DNA of 64,000 bases from Pseudomonadota bacterium (GTDB lineage: Bacteria > Pseudomonadota > Gammaproteobacteria > Eutrophobiales > Eutrophobiaceae): NCBI GenBank assembly GCA_013112535.1, contig JABFGI010000001.1:124001-188000 (forward strand), read 5' to 3'. Positions 7,382-17,317 of this stretch are shown in pieces. How positions within the stretch are numbered: the stretch's first letter is position 1; each line of letters starts with the position of its first letter. The translations under genes and the position numbers were made by a program. A model generated the notes under the pieces. It saw only the letters and a program-made list of their open reading frames with translations. It searched no databases and was not told the DNA's origin.

Positions 7382-8881
7382 ATGCCAAATAAACATACAC
7401 GCTTGCCGGTAACTCTCTATTCAGCCGAGCAGGTCAGAGAGCTTGATCGCATCGCTATCGAGGATTTTAAAATCCTCGGTTATACGTTGATGCATCGAGC
7501 AGCCTTATTCAGTTATCAAAAACTGAAAGAAAAATGGCCAAATGCAAATTCAATCACTGTTATTTGTGGTGGTGGTAATAATGCCGGTGATGGTTATGTG
7601 CTAGCCGGTTTGGCCAAGGAAGAAGGCAAGAATGTTAGTGTCTATCATTTATTCGATCCTGCCAGTATGAAAGGGGATGCCGCGAAAGCGTATAAGTATC
7701 TATTAGCCAGTGGTCTTAAATCATCACCATATTCTACAGAGTCATTGAAAAATGGTGATGTCATTGTCGATGCGATATTTGGTACCGGTCTTGACCGAAA
7801 TATCGAAGGTGAATTTGCTGATGTCATTAATATGATTAATTCAACATCAACGCCTGTTATGTCTATCGATATCCCATCAGGATTAAATGCGGACACAGGC
7901 AACATAATGAATGTTGCTGTTAAGGCAGAGCTTACCTCTACGTTTATTGGTTTAAAGAAAGGGTTGTTTACTGCTGATGGTCTGGAATATTCAGGCGAGA
8001 TTAAGTTCAATGATCTTGATGTACCGAAAGAAGTGTATGAACAACTGAATCAAGACAATCAATCTATAAGCAGATTAGAACTGGAAGATTTAGATAACGT
8101 ACTTAAACCACGCCAAAAGAATTCTCATAAAGGTTACTTTGGCCATGTATTGGTTGTCGGTGGTGATGAAGGCTATCTCGGTGCAGCGCGTATGGCAGCA
8201 GAAGCCGCCGCGCGTGTTGGTGCCGGTTTAGTCAGTGTTGCAACAAGAAAGAGTCACGCAAGTCTACTCAGTACGGTAAGACCGGAACTCATGTCACATG
8301 GCGTTGAAACGTTGGATGAGTTAATGCCATTGATTAAAAAAGCAAATGTCATTGCAATTGGTCCGGGTCTTGGACAATCAGAATGGGCTAAATTGTTATT
8401 AGCGCGTGTCTTTGAATCTGAACTGTCATTGGTTATTGATGCTGACGCATTAAATTTATTAACAGAAGAAGAGCAGTCATCACCAAATTGGATCATCACA
8501 CCACATCCGGGTGAAGCAGCACGTTTATTAAAGACGGACTCAAAAACAATTCAGGCAGATAGATTTCAATCTATTAATAAATTACATGAAAACTATCCTG
8601 GGCCAGTTGTCTTAAAAGGTAGTGGTACTTTAATCGCTGATACAGAAGGTGATTTATTTATTTGCGATGCCGGTAATCCGGGTATGTCTTCTGGTGGAAT
8701 GGGGGATGTCTTAACAGGTGTTATTGCTGGCTTGATTGCACAGGGAATCGGTATTAATCACGCCACAAAATTAGGTGTTTGTATCCATGCGAATGCGGCA
8801 GATCGGGCAGCACAGTCTGGAGAAAGGGGAATGATGGCACTGGATTTAATGCCCCATTTACGAAATTTGGTAAATCAGTAA
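7382..8881 (+). CDS. nnr: Bifunctional NAD(P)H-hydrate epimerase / ADP-dependent dehydratase
   Basis: This 499-aa protein repairs hydrated NADH and NADPH. Residues about 20-215 are the YjeF N-terminal epimerase domain (CGGGNNAGDGYVLA, DAIFGTGL). Residues about 240-495 are the ribokinase-like dehydratase with GPGLGQS, HPGEAARLL and the anion-hole segment SSGGMGDVLTGVIAGL. It starts 2 bases after orn and is followed 4 bases later by tsaE, so the three are probably cotranscribed; nnr-tsaE linkage is common in gammaproteobacteria. Confidence 0.96.
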   Translation: MPNKHTRLPVTLYSAEQVRELDRIAIEDFKILGYTLMHRAALFSYQKLKEKWPNANSITVICGGGNNAGDGYVLAGLAKEEGKNVSVYHLFDPASMKGDAAKAYKYLLASGLKSSPYSTESLKNGDVIVDAIFGTGLDRNIEGEFADVINMINSTSTPVMSIDIPSGLNADTGNIMNVAVKAELTSTFIGLKKGLFTADGLEYSGEIKFNDLDVPKEVYEQLNQDNQSISRLELEDLDNVLKPRQKNSHKGYFGHVLVVGGDEGYLGAARMAAEAAARVGAGLVSVATRKSHASLLSTVRPELMSHGVETLDELMPLIKKANVIAIGPGLGQSEWAKLLLARVFESELSLVIDADALNLLTEEEQSSPNWIITPHPGEAARLLKTDSKTIQADRFQSINKLHENYPGPVVLKGSGTLIADTEGDLFICDAGNPGMSSGGMGDVLTGVIAGLIAQGIGINHATKLGVCIHANAADRAAQSGERGMMALDLMPHLRNLVNQ

Positions 8882-8885
8882 ATTT

Positions 8886-9338
8886 ATGTTGTTTTCGCTA
8901 AAGGATGAATCTGAAACAGTCGCGTTAGGCAAAAAAATAGCGGCTGCTATTAAAGGTGGTGAAATCATTTATTTAAGTGGTGAGCTGGGCGCAGGTAAGA
9001 CGACCTTTGTTCGCGGTTTTTTAAATGCCTTAGGCCACTCTGGTAATGTCAAAAGCCCAACTTACACATTAGTTGAACCATATTCGATTGATGATAAAAA
9101 TATCTATCATTTTGATTTATATAGAATAAATGACCCGGAAGAGCTGGAAGCGATGGGTATCCGGGATTACTGTGATGGCGAGTCTGTTTGCTTATATGAA
9201 TGGCCAGAACAAGGCAAAGAAGTGCTCCCTGATGCCGATATTATAATTTCTCTCAGTCATAAAGGTAGCGGTCGAGAAGCCAACATTCAGCCAAATTCAG
9301 CAAAAGGCGAACAGGTTCTTAGTCAAATTTCAGCTTAA
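8886..9338 (+). CDS. tsaE: tRNA t6A37 biosynthesis ATPase TsaE
   Basis: TsaE is the ATPase that drives the TsaB-TsaD complex making N6-threonylcarbamoyladenosine at position 37 of ANN-decoding tRNAs. The 150-aa protein has a Walker A motif (GELGAGKTT) near residue 33 and the family segments SPTYTLVEPY and HFDLYR. It follows nnr by 4 bases. tsaB and tsaD are not in this window. Confidence 0.95.
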   Translation: MLFSLKDESETVALGKKIAAAIKGGEIIYLSGELGAGKTTFVRGFLNALGHSGNVKSPTYTLVEPYSIDDKNIYHFDLYRINDPEELEAMGIRDYCDGESVCLYEWPEQGKEVLPDADIIISLSHKGSGREANIQPNSAKGEQVLSQISA

Positions 9339-9441
9339 ATTTATCCTCTTTTTAAGACGATTTTTGCTCATTTAAAAATGCTATTCTTTATAAAAAACAT
9401 AGATATAGCTTGATTTCTTCAAAAAATATTGAATAATTAAT

Positions 9442-9473
9442 AGTAACTAATAAAAATAGTCAGGATAGTTACT
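9442..9473 (+). promoter_or_regulatory. Hairpin in the leader of the amidase gene
   Basis: AGTAACTA (9442-9449) and TAGTTACT (9466-9473) are perfect inverted repeats around a 16-base loop. The only purine-rich candidate ribosome site (AGGA, 9462-9465) lies in that loop, an unusually long 15 bases before the ATG. A stem would place the AGGA in an exposed loop and shorten the effective spacing. This is inference from sequence alone. Confidence 0.35.
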
Positions 9474-9480
9474 TTATACG

Positions 9481-10785
9481 ATGCGCTTTCTAGTGTTTTA
9501 CAGCTGTTTCTTTTTTTCCTCATTGGTCTTCGCCGGATCAGTGACGGTTGAGAATGTCCGTGTCTGGGCAGCGCCTGACAGTACTCGCGTTGTGTTCGAT
9601 ATCAGTGGCCCGGTTGAACACGAATTATCTTTATTAAAGGAACCGTATAGAACGGTTATCGATCTTAAAGATTCCTCAATGATCAAAGATCCAGTCCAAC
9701 CTGGTAGCGAAGATAAATACCTGCAAGGTATTCGTGCTGCGGCGAGAAACAATGATGATTTGCGTATTGTTCTCGATTTAAAAAAATTCGTTAACTACAA
9801 AAGTTTTCAATTAGAACCAAACAAACATTATGGTCATCGCCTTGTCGTTGATCTATATAGCAACGAACAGAAAGAAACCAGGCCGGTAAATGTCCAGGAA
9901 GAAATCACCAAAGCAAATCTGCCAAGAGATGTCATTATTGCGATTGATGCCGGTCATGGTGGTGAAGATCCCGGTGCAAAAGGTCCTAGTGGTGTTTATG
10001 AGAAAAACGTTGTTTTCAATATAGCAAAGGATCTTGTTGCTGCAATCAATAAAGAACGTGGCATGAAAGCGGTGATGATTCGTGAAGGTGATTACTACAT
10101 GTCTTTACGAAAACGTATTGATAAAGCGCGTGAATATAAAGCCGATCTATTTATGTCTATCCATGCCGATGCGTTTCGTGATCCTAAGGTACATGGTTCT
10201 TCGGTTTATGTTTTGTCAAAGAAGGGAGCAAGTAGTGAAGCCGCAAAATGGTTGGCTGAATCAGAAAACGCATCTGATTTGATTGGTGGCGTCAGTCTCG
10301 AAGGTAAAGACGATGTACTTGCTTCAGTGTTGCTGGATTTATCACAAACCGCCAGTCTGGAAGCGAGTATCGATATTGCTGATCGTGTTTTAAGAGGTTT
10401 AAAAGGTATCGGTAAAGTACATAAACGTACCGTGCAGTCCGCAGGCTTCGCCGTATTAAAGTCTCCCGATATTCCATCAATCCTGATCGAAACAGCATTT
10501 ATTTCTAATCCAAGAGAAGAGAAAAAATTACTCAGTGCATCGCATCGCAAGAATATGGCGAATGCAATGGTGGTTGGGTTAAGGGGTTATTTCAGAGACT
10601 TTGCACCGGAAGGTACTATCCTTGCTTCTCGAAAGCACATCATTGCACGCGGTGAAACCTTATCAACAATCGCTCAACAATATCGTGTCAGCACAAACAC
10701 CTTGCGCCAATATAATGGTCTGAAAGGTGATCTGGTTCGTGTGGGGCAAACGATTAGTATCCCAAGAAGTAGTAGCGGTACATAG
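9481..10785 (+). CDS. amiC: N-acetylmuramoyl-L-alanine amidase with AMIN and LysM domains
   Basis: A 434-aa periplasmic amidase that splits septal peptidoglycan. The domains in order are a signal peptide (about residues 1-18), an AMIN domain (about 22-125) for septal targeting, an Amidase_3 zinc domain from IIAIDAGHGGEDPGA with the Glu in VYEKN and the late IPSILIETAFISNP, and a C-terminal LysM (ARGETLSTIAQQYRVS). AmiB and AmiC are hard to separate by sequence; the C-terminal LysM is seen in AmiB-type proteins, so the symbol is provisional. Position next to tsaE and mutL is the classical one for amiB. Confidence 0.85.
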   Translation: MRFLVFYSCFFFSSLVFAGSVTVENVRVWAAPDSTRVVFDISGPVEHELSLLKEPYRTVIDLKDSSMIKDPVQPGSEDKYLQGIRAAARNNDDLRIVLDLKKFVNYKSFQLEPNKHYGHRLVVDLYSNEQKETRPVNVQEEITKANLPRDVIIAIDAGHGGEDPGAKGPSGVYEKNVVFNIAKDLVAAINKERGMKAVMIREGDYYMSLRKRIDKAREYKADLFMSIHADAFRDPKVHGSSVYVLSKKGASSEAAKWLAESENASDLIGGVSLEGKDDVLASVLLDLSQTASLEASIDIADRVLRGLKGIGKVHKRTVQSAGFAVLKSPDIPSILIETAFISNPREEKKLLSASHRKNMANAMVVGLRGYFRDFAPEGTILASRKHIIARGETLSTIAQQYRVSTNTLRQYNGLKGDLVRVGQTISIPRSSSGT

Positions 10786-10800
10786 ACGTTTAAAGTGTGA

Positions 10801-10827
10801 AAGGTGAAACGTTAAGCGTTTAACCTT
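10801..10827 (+). terminator. Stem-loop between the amidase gene and mutL
   Basis: AAGGT-g-AAACG pairs with CGTTT-a-ACCTT across a 5-base loop, with one mismatch. It lies 15 bases after the amidase stop but lacks a T-run, so it may be an mRNA 3' stabiliser rather than a strong terminator. Confidence 0.35.
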
Positions 10828-10840
10828 ATACTTTAGTTAT

Positions 10841-10858
10841 TACTTTTACTTTTACTTT
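10841..10858. repeat. Short tandem repeat TACTTT x3
   Basis: Three perfect copies of the hexamer TACTTT lie upstream of mutL, between the stem-loop and the start codon. Copy number could vary by slippage and alter the mutL promoter spacing, but nothing here shows that it does. Confidence 0.6.
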
Positions 10859-10883
10859 TCACGTTTAGCGCTCCACGTGTTCT

Positions 10884-12599
10884 ATGCCAGACAATCAAAA
10901 TTTTCCTCGTATTCATCAACTACCTGAGTCGGTTGCGAATCAAATTGCAGCAGGTGAGGTGATTGAGCGTCCTGCTTCGGTGGTAAAAGAACTTATTGAA
11001 AACAGTATTGATGCTGCGGCAAGCAAGATTGATATTGATATTGAAGATGCCGGTATTGGTTTGATTCGTGTGCGTGATAATGGACAAGGGATATATAAAG
11101 ATGATTTACAATTAGCATTACAACCGCATGCGACGAGTAAGCTTTCTGAATTTTCAGATTTATCGCAAATAGCCAGTTTAGGTTTTCGTGGTGAAGCGGT
11201 TCCCAGTATTGCATCCGTTTCTCGTTTTAAAATGACTTCGCGCTTAATGGGTGAGGAACAGGCATGGTCTATTGATAATAATTATAAAATCAAACCTGCT
11301 GCGCATGAAACAGGAACCACTGTTGAAGTACAGGATTTATTTTTTTCTACGCCGGGACGACGTAAGTTTTTAAAAACTGAAAAGACAGAGTTTCTTCATA
11401 TACAGTCATTAATCCGTGCAATTTCTTTAAGTCATTTCTCTACCGGTTTTTTTGTTAAACATGATGGGCAATCTTTATTTCGTTTACCAGCGTGTAATGA
11501 TGATTTTGATCAAAGAATAAAAAATATTTGTGGCAGTTCTTTTTTAACTAAAAGTATTCGTGTTGATGTTGAAAAAGATGGCATGCATCTTTGGGGTTGG
11601 TTGGGTTTAAATGATGTAGCGCGTAGTCAATCGGATAGACAATATTTTTACGTGAATGGCCGAATGGTGCGTGATAAACATGTCAGTCATGCCATACGTT
11701 TGGCTTATGATGATCGTATTGCTGCTGGACGATTTCCGAGTTTTGTATTGCATTTACAGTTAGATCCTTCATTGCTTGATGTGAATGTACATCCGGCTAA
11801 ATCGGAAGTTCGATTTGCAGATACCAGAAATATTCATGATTTTATTTACGGTGCTTTACTGGATAGTTTAAAGCAACCATTGATGTCTGTTGCCCATGAT
11901 AATCAGAGGGATGATCAAAGTGATGTGCAATATGAAATGCAAGTAGATGAGTTTGGTGATCAACAGGCCGTGAATGAAGACGTTGCCAACTATCAGAATC
12001 AAGAAGATCAAACAAATCGATTTAAGCAACTGGATGTGCTGCAAAAAAGAAAACCACCTTCAAACTATTTATCTTTGTTTTCCGGACAATTTGTTATTGC
12101 ATCGGTTGATGACGACCATTATCTGGTTGATATTGCTAAATCCAGAATATTAATGACGACGCTTTATTTGCTAAATAATTTTAATGAAAAGAAAATTATC
12201 AAACGTCCGATATTAGTTCCGGTGAGTTGTGAGTTGTCGGATGATAAGCTTCAGTTAATTGAAAATAATACAGCACTAATTAATCAATGGGGTTTTGAAC
12301 TAGAACAAATATCGCCAACGCAGATGATGGCACGGTCTATACCTTCACGTTTAATGTACGCAGAAACAATTTCCCTGGTAAAAGATTTGTTGGACGCGAT
12401 TTCAAAAAAACAACCTGAAGTAGAAATAGCTGCGATACTTGCACAACACGTTAATGATTCCGGTATTGAATTAAATGAAGAAAGTACCTTGCAGTTATTA
12501 AGTGAAATTAATTTTTATGAAAATAGCGCTAATGATGTACAAAACTTGCCCTGGCGCAAACTTGAAGCATCATTATTACCGTCGCTTTTACAAAAATAA
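10884..12599 (+). CDS. mutL: DNA mismatch repair protein MutL
   Basis: MutL couples MutS mismatch recognition to the downstream nuclease and helicase. The 571-aa protein has the GHKL ATPase motifs VIERPASVVKELIENSIDA, RVRDNGQGI and GFRGEAVPSIASV, then the transducer domain ending near VNVHPAKSEVRF. It has a variable acidic linker (about residues 350-395, rich in Asp and Gln) and a C-terminal dimerisation domain. The DQHA-x2-E endonuclease motif is not visible, as expected for gammaproteobacteria with MutH-type or unknown strand discrimination. Its stop overlaps the miaA start by one base. Confidence 0.97.
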   Translation: MPDNQNFPRIHQLPESVANQIAAGEVIERPASVVKELIENSIDAAASKIDIDIEDAGIGLIRVRDNGQGIYKDDLQLALQPHATSKLSEFSDLSQIASLGFRGEAVPSIASVSRFKMTSRLMGEEQAWSIDNNYKIKPAAHETGTTVEVQDLFFSTPGRRKFLKTEKTEFLHIQSLIRAISLSHFSTGFFVKHDGQSLFRLPACNDDFDQRIKNICGSSFLTKSIRVDVEKDGMHLWGWLGLNDVARSQSDRQYFYVNGRMVRDKHVSHAIRLAYDDRIAAGRFPSFVLHLQLDPSLLDVNVHPAKSEVRFADTRNIHDFIYGALLDSLKQPLMSVAHDNQRDDQSDVQYEMQVDEFGDQQAVNEDVANYQNQEDQTNRFKQLDVLQKRKPPSNYLSLFSGQFVIASVDDDHYLVDIAKSRILMTTLYLLNNFNEKKIIKRPILVPVSCELSDDKLQLIENNTALINQWGFELEQISPTQMMARSIPSRLMYAETISLVKDLLDAISKKQPEVEIAAILAQHVNDSGIELNEESTLQLLSEINFYENSANDVQNLPWRKLEASLLPSLLQK

Positions 12600-13531
12600 T
12601 GTCTGATAAACCATTCGTTATTTTTATTATGGGTCCGACGGCTGTGGGTAAAACAGATCTGGCGGTTTATTTACATGAAAATACTAGCAGCGAAATTATC
12701 AGTGTTGATTCTGCTATGGTTTATCGCGGTATGGATATTGGTACCGGCAAACCTGATAAAGCATTGCTTGCAAAAGCACCTCATCGTTTAATTGATATTT
12801 GTGATCCGAATGAATCTTATTCAGCGGCACGTTTCCAACAAGATGCCCGTACTGCTGTTGAGGAAATTCACGCAAACGGCAATATTCCGATACTGGTAGG
12901 TGGTACAGGACTTTATTTCAGGGCACTCGAACAGGGATTGGCGGAATTACCGGAAGCTAATTATCGAATTCGCGCCAGACTCGAAGAAGAGGGTGAAACA
13001 GAAGGTTGGAACAGTCTGCATGACAGATTGAAGCAAATCGATCCGAAAGCGGCAGCTAGAATAAATGAAAATGATCCTCAAAGAATTCAGCGTGCTCTGG
13101 AAGTCTATGAAATCACAGGAGAAACACTAACAGAATTATTATCTGAAGGTCGTAAACAGCCATTTCCCTATCCCATCAAGAAGATTATTTTATCGCCGGA
13201 AGATCGATCAATATTGCATGAACGCATAAAACAACGATTTTTGGCGATGTTGGAAGCCGGTTTGGTTGAAGAAGTCGAAAAATTGCATCAGCGTTGTGAT
13301 CTATCCCTGGCTATGCCTTCGATGCGAATGGTAGGCTACAGGCAGGTTTGGCGCTATTTGGAAGGACAAACCAGCTTTGATGAAATGCGAGAACACGCAA
13401 TTGTGGCGACACGTCAGTTGGCCAAACGGCAGATCACCTGGTGCCGGAGTGAAAATGATGCTGAATGGTTTGACCCGAACAAACCTGAAATTTTCTCTAA
13501 AATTCTGGAAAAACTTAAGAATTCGCCGTAA
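12599..13531 (+). CDS. miaA: tRNA dimethylallyltransferase
   Basis: MiaA transfers a dimethylallyl group to A37 of tRNAs that read UNN codons. The 310-aa protein has a P-loop (GPTAVGKTDLA), DSAMVYRGMDIGTGKP, HRLIDICDPNESYSAA, the GGTGLY segment and a C-terminal MRMVGYRQVWRYLEG, all in family order. It overlaps mutL by one base and precedes hfq, giving the conserved mutL-miaA-hfq-hflX order. Confidence 0.97.
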   Translation: MSDKPFVIFIMGPTAVGKTDLAVYLHENTSSEIISVDSAMVYRGMDIGTGKPDKALLAKAPHRLIDICDPNESYSAARFQQDARTAVEEIHANGNIPILVGGTGLYFRALEQGLAELPEANYRIRARLEEEGETEGWNSLHDRLKQIDPKAAARINENDPQRIQRALEVYEITGETLTELLSEGRKQPFPYPIKKIILSPEDRSILHERIKQRFLAMLEAGLVEEVEKLHQRCDLSLAMPSMRMVGYRQVWRYLEGQTSFDEMREHAIVATRQLAKRQITWCRSENDAEWFDPNKPEIFSKILEKLKNSP

Positions 13532-13636
13532 ATCGTTTTTATTTGTAATATACTTAACTGAAAATAAGTAGAAATGGTCATACGGTTATCATTGTGTGAC
13601 CCACAATAATAATAATTAGACGGAAGGAGAGTAATC

Positions 13637-13879
13637 ATGAGTAAGGGGCACTCATTGCAAGATCCTTTTTTAAATGCACTTAGAAAAGAGCGAATCCCGG
13701 TATCTATTTTTCTCGTGAACGGTATTAAGCTACAAGGACAAGTAGAATCTTTCGATCAATTTGTCATATTATTAAAAAATTCGGTGAGCCAATTGGTATA
13801 TAAGCATGCTATTTCTACCATTGTCCCAGCGAGAAACGTAAAACTTCCCCGTACCGATGAGGATGGCGAAGAAAGCTGA
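13637..13879 (+). CDS. hfq: RNA chaperone Hfq
   Basis: The 80-aa Sm-like protein has the standard motifs: [29 protein letters not shown] (Sm1, with Gln8, Asp9 and Phe11 of the proximal RNA site) and [12 protein letters not shown] (Sm2). The C-terminal tail is short and acidic, unlike the long tail of enteric Hfq. A strong GGAAGGAGAG ribosome site precedes the ATG. Hfq pairs small RNAs with mRNAs. Confidence 0.98.
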   Translation: MSKGHSLQDPFLNALRKERIPVSIFLVNGIKLQGQVESFDQFVILLKNSVSQLVYKHAISTIVPARNVKLPRTDEDGEES

Positions 13880-13900
13880 ACTTAAATTACTGGTAGTCAT

Positions 13901-15187
13901 TTGGAATCAAAATCCGCTGATATTCAGCGCGCCTTAATCGTTCATGTCGATTTTAAACAATCTGCGGACAACGATGCATTTAGTGAATTTGCTCAATTAG
14001 TCGAATCTTCTGGTCTCGAGATCGTCGATTCGATTAGAGCACCGCGTTCAAATCCCGATGCGCAGCTATTTGTCGGTAGTGGTAAAGCGGATGAAATAGC
14101 AACTAGTGCAGAAGCACAAGCTGCTGATGTGATTATTTTTAATCATTCTCTAACGCCTGCCCAGGAACGCAATCTGGAAAAACATATTAATGTGCGTGTT
14201 ATAGACCGTATAGGACTGATTCTGGATATCTTTGCTCAACGCGCCCGCAGTTATGAAGGTAAGTTACAGGTTGAATTAGCGCAGCTGGAACATCTGTCAA
14301 CACGTTTAATTCGCGGATGGACACACTTGGAAAGACAAAAAGGTGGTATTGGCTTACGTGGACCGGGTGAAACGCAGCTGGAAACAGACCGACGTTTGAT
14401 TGGCGCGCGGATCAAGCTGATTAAGCGACGTTTACAGAAAGTGCATAAGCAACGCGATTTGAGCCGCCAGCAACGTAAGAAAAATGATATTCCTGTTGTA
14501 TCACTTGTCGGCTATACCAATGCGGGCAAATCGACATTATTTAATTATTTGACCGGTGCGAATGTCGAAGCCGCAAATCAGCTTTTTGCGACATTGGATC
14601 CGACATTAAGGCGTATGGAAGTAGCTACGGGTAGAGACATTATTTTAACGGATACTGTCGGGTTTATACGTGATTTGCCCCATGAGTTAGTCGAGTCTTT
14701 TCAGGCGACACTAGACGAAGTAAGAGAAGCAGATTTATTAATTCATGTTATTGATGTGGATAATGAGCAGCGCCAACAACGGATTGACGATGTAAATCAG
14801 GTTATTAGTTTAATTGGTGCGACAGAGGTGACTCAGATTGAGGTATATAACAAGATTGATAATTATCCCGAAATTGGGCCGAGAATAGAGTTATCTGACA
14901 ATGGTCTGAACTCCCGGATATGGCTGTCGTCACATACGGGCAAGGGAATTGAATATTTAAAAGAAGAAATTGCTCGACAAATTAACCAACACAGACAAGC
15001 TCATTATTTGAATATACCGGTGACAGCAGGGCAATTACGCGCCAAACTATTTGATATCGGGGCTGTCAGACATGAAGACGTGAATGAAAAGGGCGGCTGG
15101 ACGATGGAAATTGAACTTGAAGAGTTCAGATTGCATAAATTATGCGAGGAAGCCAGACTAGACATATCACAGTTACGGTTGCAGTAA
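13901..15187 (+). CDS. hflX: Ribosome-associated GTPase HflX
   Basis: HflX splits stalled 70S ribosomes under stress. The 428-aa protein has the N-terminal ALIVHVDF domain, the Gly-rich linker GGIGLRGPGETQLETDRR, and an Obg-type G domain with G1 GYTNAGKST, G3 DTVGFIRDLPH and G4 NKID. I see no closer start than the TTG at 13901; a TTG start would be unremarkable for this gene. It lies 21 bases after hfq and before hflK-hflC. Confidence 0.95.
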   Translation: MESKSADIQRALIVHVDFKQSADNDAFSEFAQLVESSGLEIVDSIRAPRSNPDAQLFVGSGKADEIATSAEAQAADVIIFNHSLTPAQERNLEKHINVRVIDRIGLILDIFAQRARSYEGKLQVELAQLEHLSTRLIRGWTHLERQKGGIGLRGPGETQLETDRRLIGARIKLIKRRLQKVHKQRDLSRQQRKKNDIPVVSLVGYTNAGKSTLFNYLTGANVEAANQLFATLDPTLRRMEVATGRDIILTDTVGFIRDLPHELVESFQATLDEVREADLLIHVIDVDNEQRQQRIDDVNQVISLIGATEVTQIEVYNKIDNYPEIGPRIELSDNGLNSRIWLSSHTGKGIEYLKEEIARQINQHRQAHYLNIPVTAGQLRAKLFDIGAVRHEDVNEKGGWTMEIELEEFRLHKLCEEARLDISQLRLQ

Positions 15188-15269
15188 GGGGCTAGTCGCT
15201 ATTAAGATTCACCTCCTGTTAGCTGCTATTAAACAAAACTACACATAATATTTCCTTGGAGAGTATTAA

Positions 15270-16418
15270 ATGGGCTGGAATGAACCACCTGACGGTAATA
15301 AGGATAAAGATCCTTGGGGCAATCGTGGAAATAACGATGGACCTCCGGATTTAAGCGAAATTATCAATAAAATGCAGAAAAATTTTGGCGGAATATTTGG
15401 AAACCGTCCAAATCGTATTGATAACAACAATTCAATGTTTCCTATTGTTATGGGTATTCTTCTTCTTATAGCCTGGCTTGCGTATGACATTACTTATTTT
15501 ATCGATGAACAGGAACGCGGAGCTGTACTTCGTTTAGGTGCGCATGTTGGAACCCTGGAACCGGGGATAAACTTTAGATTACCCAGACCCATAGAAGATG
15601 TTCTGGTTGTGAATGTTGGACGAGTTCAACGTATGACACACAGAGCTACCATGTTGACACAGGATGAAAATATTGTTGATTTGGAAGTTGCAGTTAAATG
15701 GAAAGTTAAGCAGGACCCTAGCGCTTTTCTTTTTAATGTAAAAGAACCCATTTTAACTTTAAAACAGGTGACGGAAAGTTCCGTACGTGAGGTCATTGGC
15801 AAAAGTAAACTTGATTATGTTTTGACTGAAGGTCGAGCAGAAATTGCAGAGCGACAACGTGCATTGATGAAGCAGATACTTGATGATGAGTATCAAATTG
15901 GTATTCATGTTGAAAGTGTCGAAATGTTGTCTGTTAAACCACCCGAGCAGGTTAAAGCGGCATTTGATGATGCAATTAAAGCAAGAGAAGATGAACAGCG
16001 TTATGTCAACGAAGCAAAAGCCTACCAAAACAAGATAATCCCTATTGCTCGTGGTAACGCAGCGCGCATATTGGAAGAGTCTAGTGCTTATAAGGCGCGT
16101 GTCATTTCAAAAGCAGAAGGTGAAGCCAGTCGCTTCGAACAATTATTGACCGAGTATCGACGTGCACCGGAAGTGACTCGTGAACGGTTATATATCGATG
16201 CCATTGAATCTGTATTTAGTAATTCAAATAAAGTGTTCATTGATAATGATAATGGAAACAGCTTGATGTATTTGCCTATAGACAAACTGATTGAACAGCG
16301 AAAGAACAATAGTTCAAATTCTTCAGCATCTCAATTTAATGATATTACCTCATCCGTCTCATCTTCCCTTGAAGATGCCAGACAGAAATTTGATAGTCGT
16401 ATCAGGGGAGTAAGATAA
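15270..16418 (+). CDS. hflK: FtsH protease modulator HflK
   Basis: HflK and HflC form a membrane cage around FtsH and restrain its access to substrates. The 382-aa protein has a Gly/Pro/Asn-rich cytoplasmic N terminus, one membrane segment at about residues 52-75 (MFPIVMGILLLIAWLAYDI), a prohibitin/SPFH domain (GAVLRLGAH, then QVTESSVREVIGKS), and a coiled-coil with the AYQNKIIPIARG turn. Its stop overlaps the hflC start. Confidence 0.97.
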   Translation: MGWNEPPDGNKDKDPWGNRGNNDGPPDLSEIINKMQKNFGGIFGNRPNRIDNNNSMFPIVMGILLLIAWLAYDITYFIDEQERGAVLRLGAHVGTLEPGINFRLPRPIEDVLVVNVGRVQRMTHRATMLTQDENIVDLEVAVKWKVKQDPSAFLFNVKEPILTLKQVTESSVREVIGKSKLDYVLTEGRAEIAERQRALMKQILDDEYQIGIHVESVEMLSVKPPEQVKAAFDDAIKAREDEQRYVNEAKAYQNKIIPIARGNAARILEESSAYKARVISKAEGEASRFEQLLTEYRRAPEVTRERLYIDAIESVFSNSNKVFIDNDNGNSLMYLPIDKLIEQRKNNSSNSSASQFNDITSSVSSSLEDARQKFDSRIRGVR

Positions 16419-17290
16419 TGTCTACATTTCAAAAAATATTTTTCCCTTTAGTCATTATTATAGTTCTTGGGTCTTTCTTTGTTTTCAAAGTTAACCAGTG
16501 GGAGCAGGCTGTTGTTTTCGAATTTAAAAAAATAGACTCATCAGATTCTGAACCAGGTTTACATTTTATGATTCCGCTTATGAATACGGCGAAGAAATTT
16601 GAAAAACGATTACTTAATCTTGACCAGCCTTCTCGTCGATTCTTAACTTCTGAAAAGAAAGACGTAATTGTCGATTACTATGCCAAATGGCGAATTTCTG
16701 ATGTTGAAAAATTCTATGTTGCCAGTAACGGCGGTAACATCGAATACGCAAAAACAGAATTAATTTCACAAAGCCTGGATCAGGCTTTACGAGATGAATT
16801 TGGTAAACGTACGGTGCAGGAAGTGGTTGCTGGTGAGCGGAATGAAATTCTCAGAATTGTTAAGGAAACCTCTGATCAACTTAAGCAAAGTTACGGTATT
16901 GAAATTGTCGATGTTAGAACCAAGCGTATCGATTTACCGGAGGAAGTCAGTGATAATGTTTATAAACGTATGCGTTCAGAGCGTGTTCGTGTAGCAGAAG
17001 AACTGCGTGCTCAAGGTAAGGAAGCTGCTGAAAGAATTCAGGCAATCACCGACAAGGATCGTGAAGTGATTCTTGCAAATGCTTATCGTGATGCTGAAAT
17101 AAAGCGTGGTGAAGGTGATGCTCAGGCTACTGAGATTTATGCTGCGGCTTACACTAAAGATAAAAACTTTTATTCTTTTTATCGTAGTCTGAATGCATAT
17201 CAAAATAGTTTTAATAACAGTAATGATGTGTTGTTAATTGAGCCTGAATCAGATTTTTTTAGATATTTTAACAATTCAAATGGTCGGTAG
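16418..17290 (+). CDS. hflC: FtsH protease modulator HflC
   Basis: Partner of HflK in the FtsH-regulating complex. The 290-aa protein has an N-terminal membrane segment (about residues 5-24), the SPFH core with GLHFMIPL and the WRISDVEKFY segment, and a C-terminal coiled-coil with GEGDAQATEIYA. It begins at the last base of hflK. The gene order hflX-hflK-hflC-DUF2065 is the usual one. Confidence 0.97.
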   Translation: MSTFQKIFFPLVIIIVLGSFFVFKVNQWEQAVVFEFKKIDSSDSEPGLHFMIPLMNTAKKFEKRLLNLDQPSRRFLTSEKKDVIVDYYAKWRISDVEKFYVASNGGNIEYAKTELISQSLDQALRDEFGKRTVQEVVAGERNEILRIVKETSDQLKQSYGIEIVDVRTKRIDLPEEVSDNVYKRMRSERVRVAEELRAQGKEAAERIQAITDKDREVILANAYRDAEIKRGEGDAQATEIYAAAYTKDKNFYSFYRSLNAYQNSFNNSNDVLLIEPESDFFRYFNNSNGR

Positions 17291-17317
17291 ATTAAATTCA
17301 AAGGATATTCAAAATAA

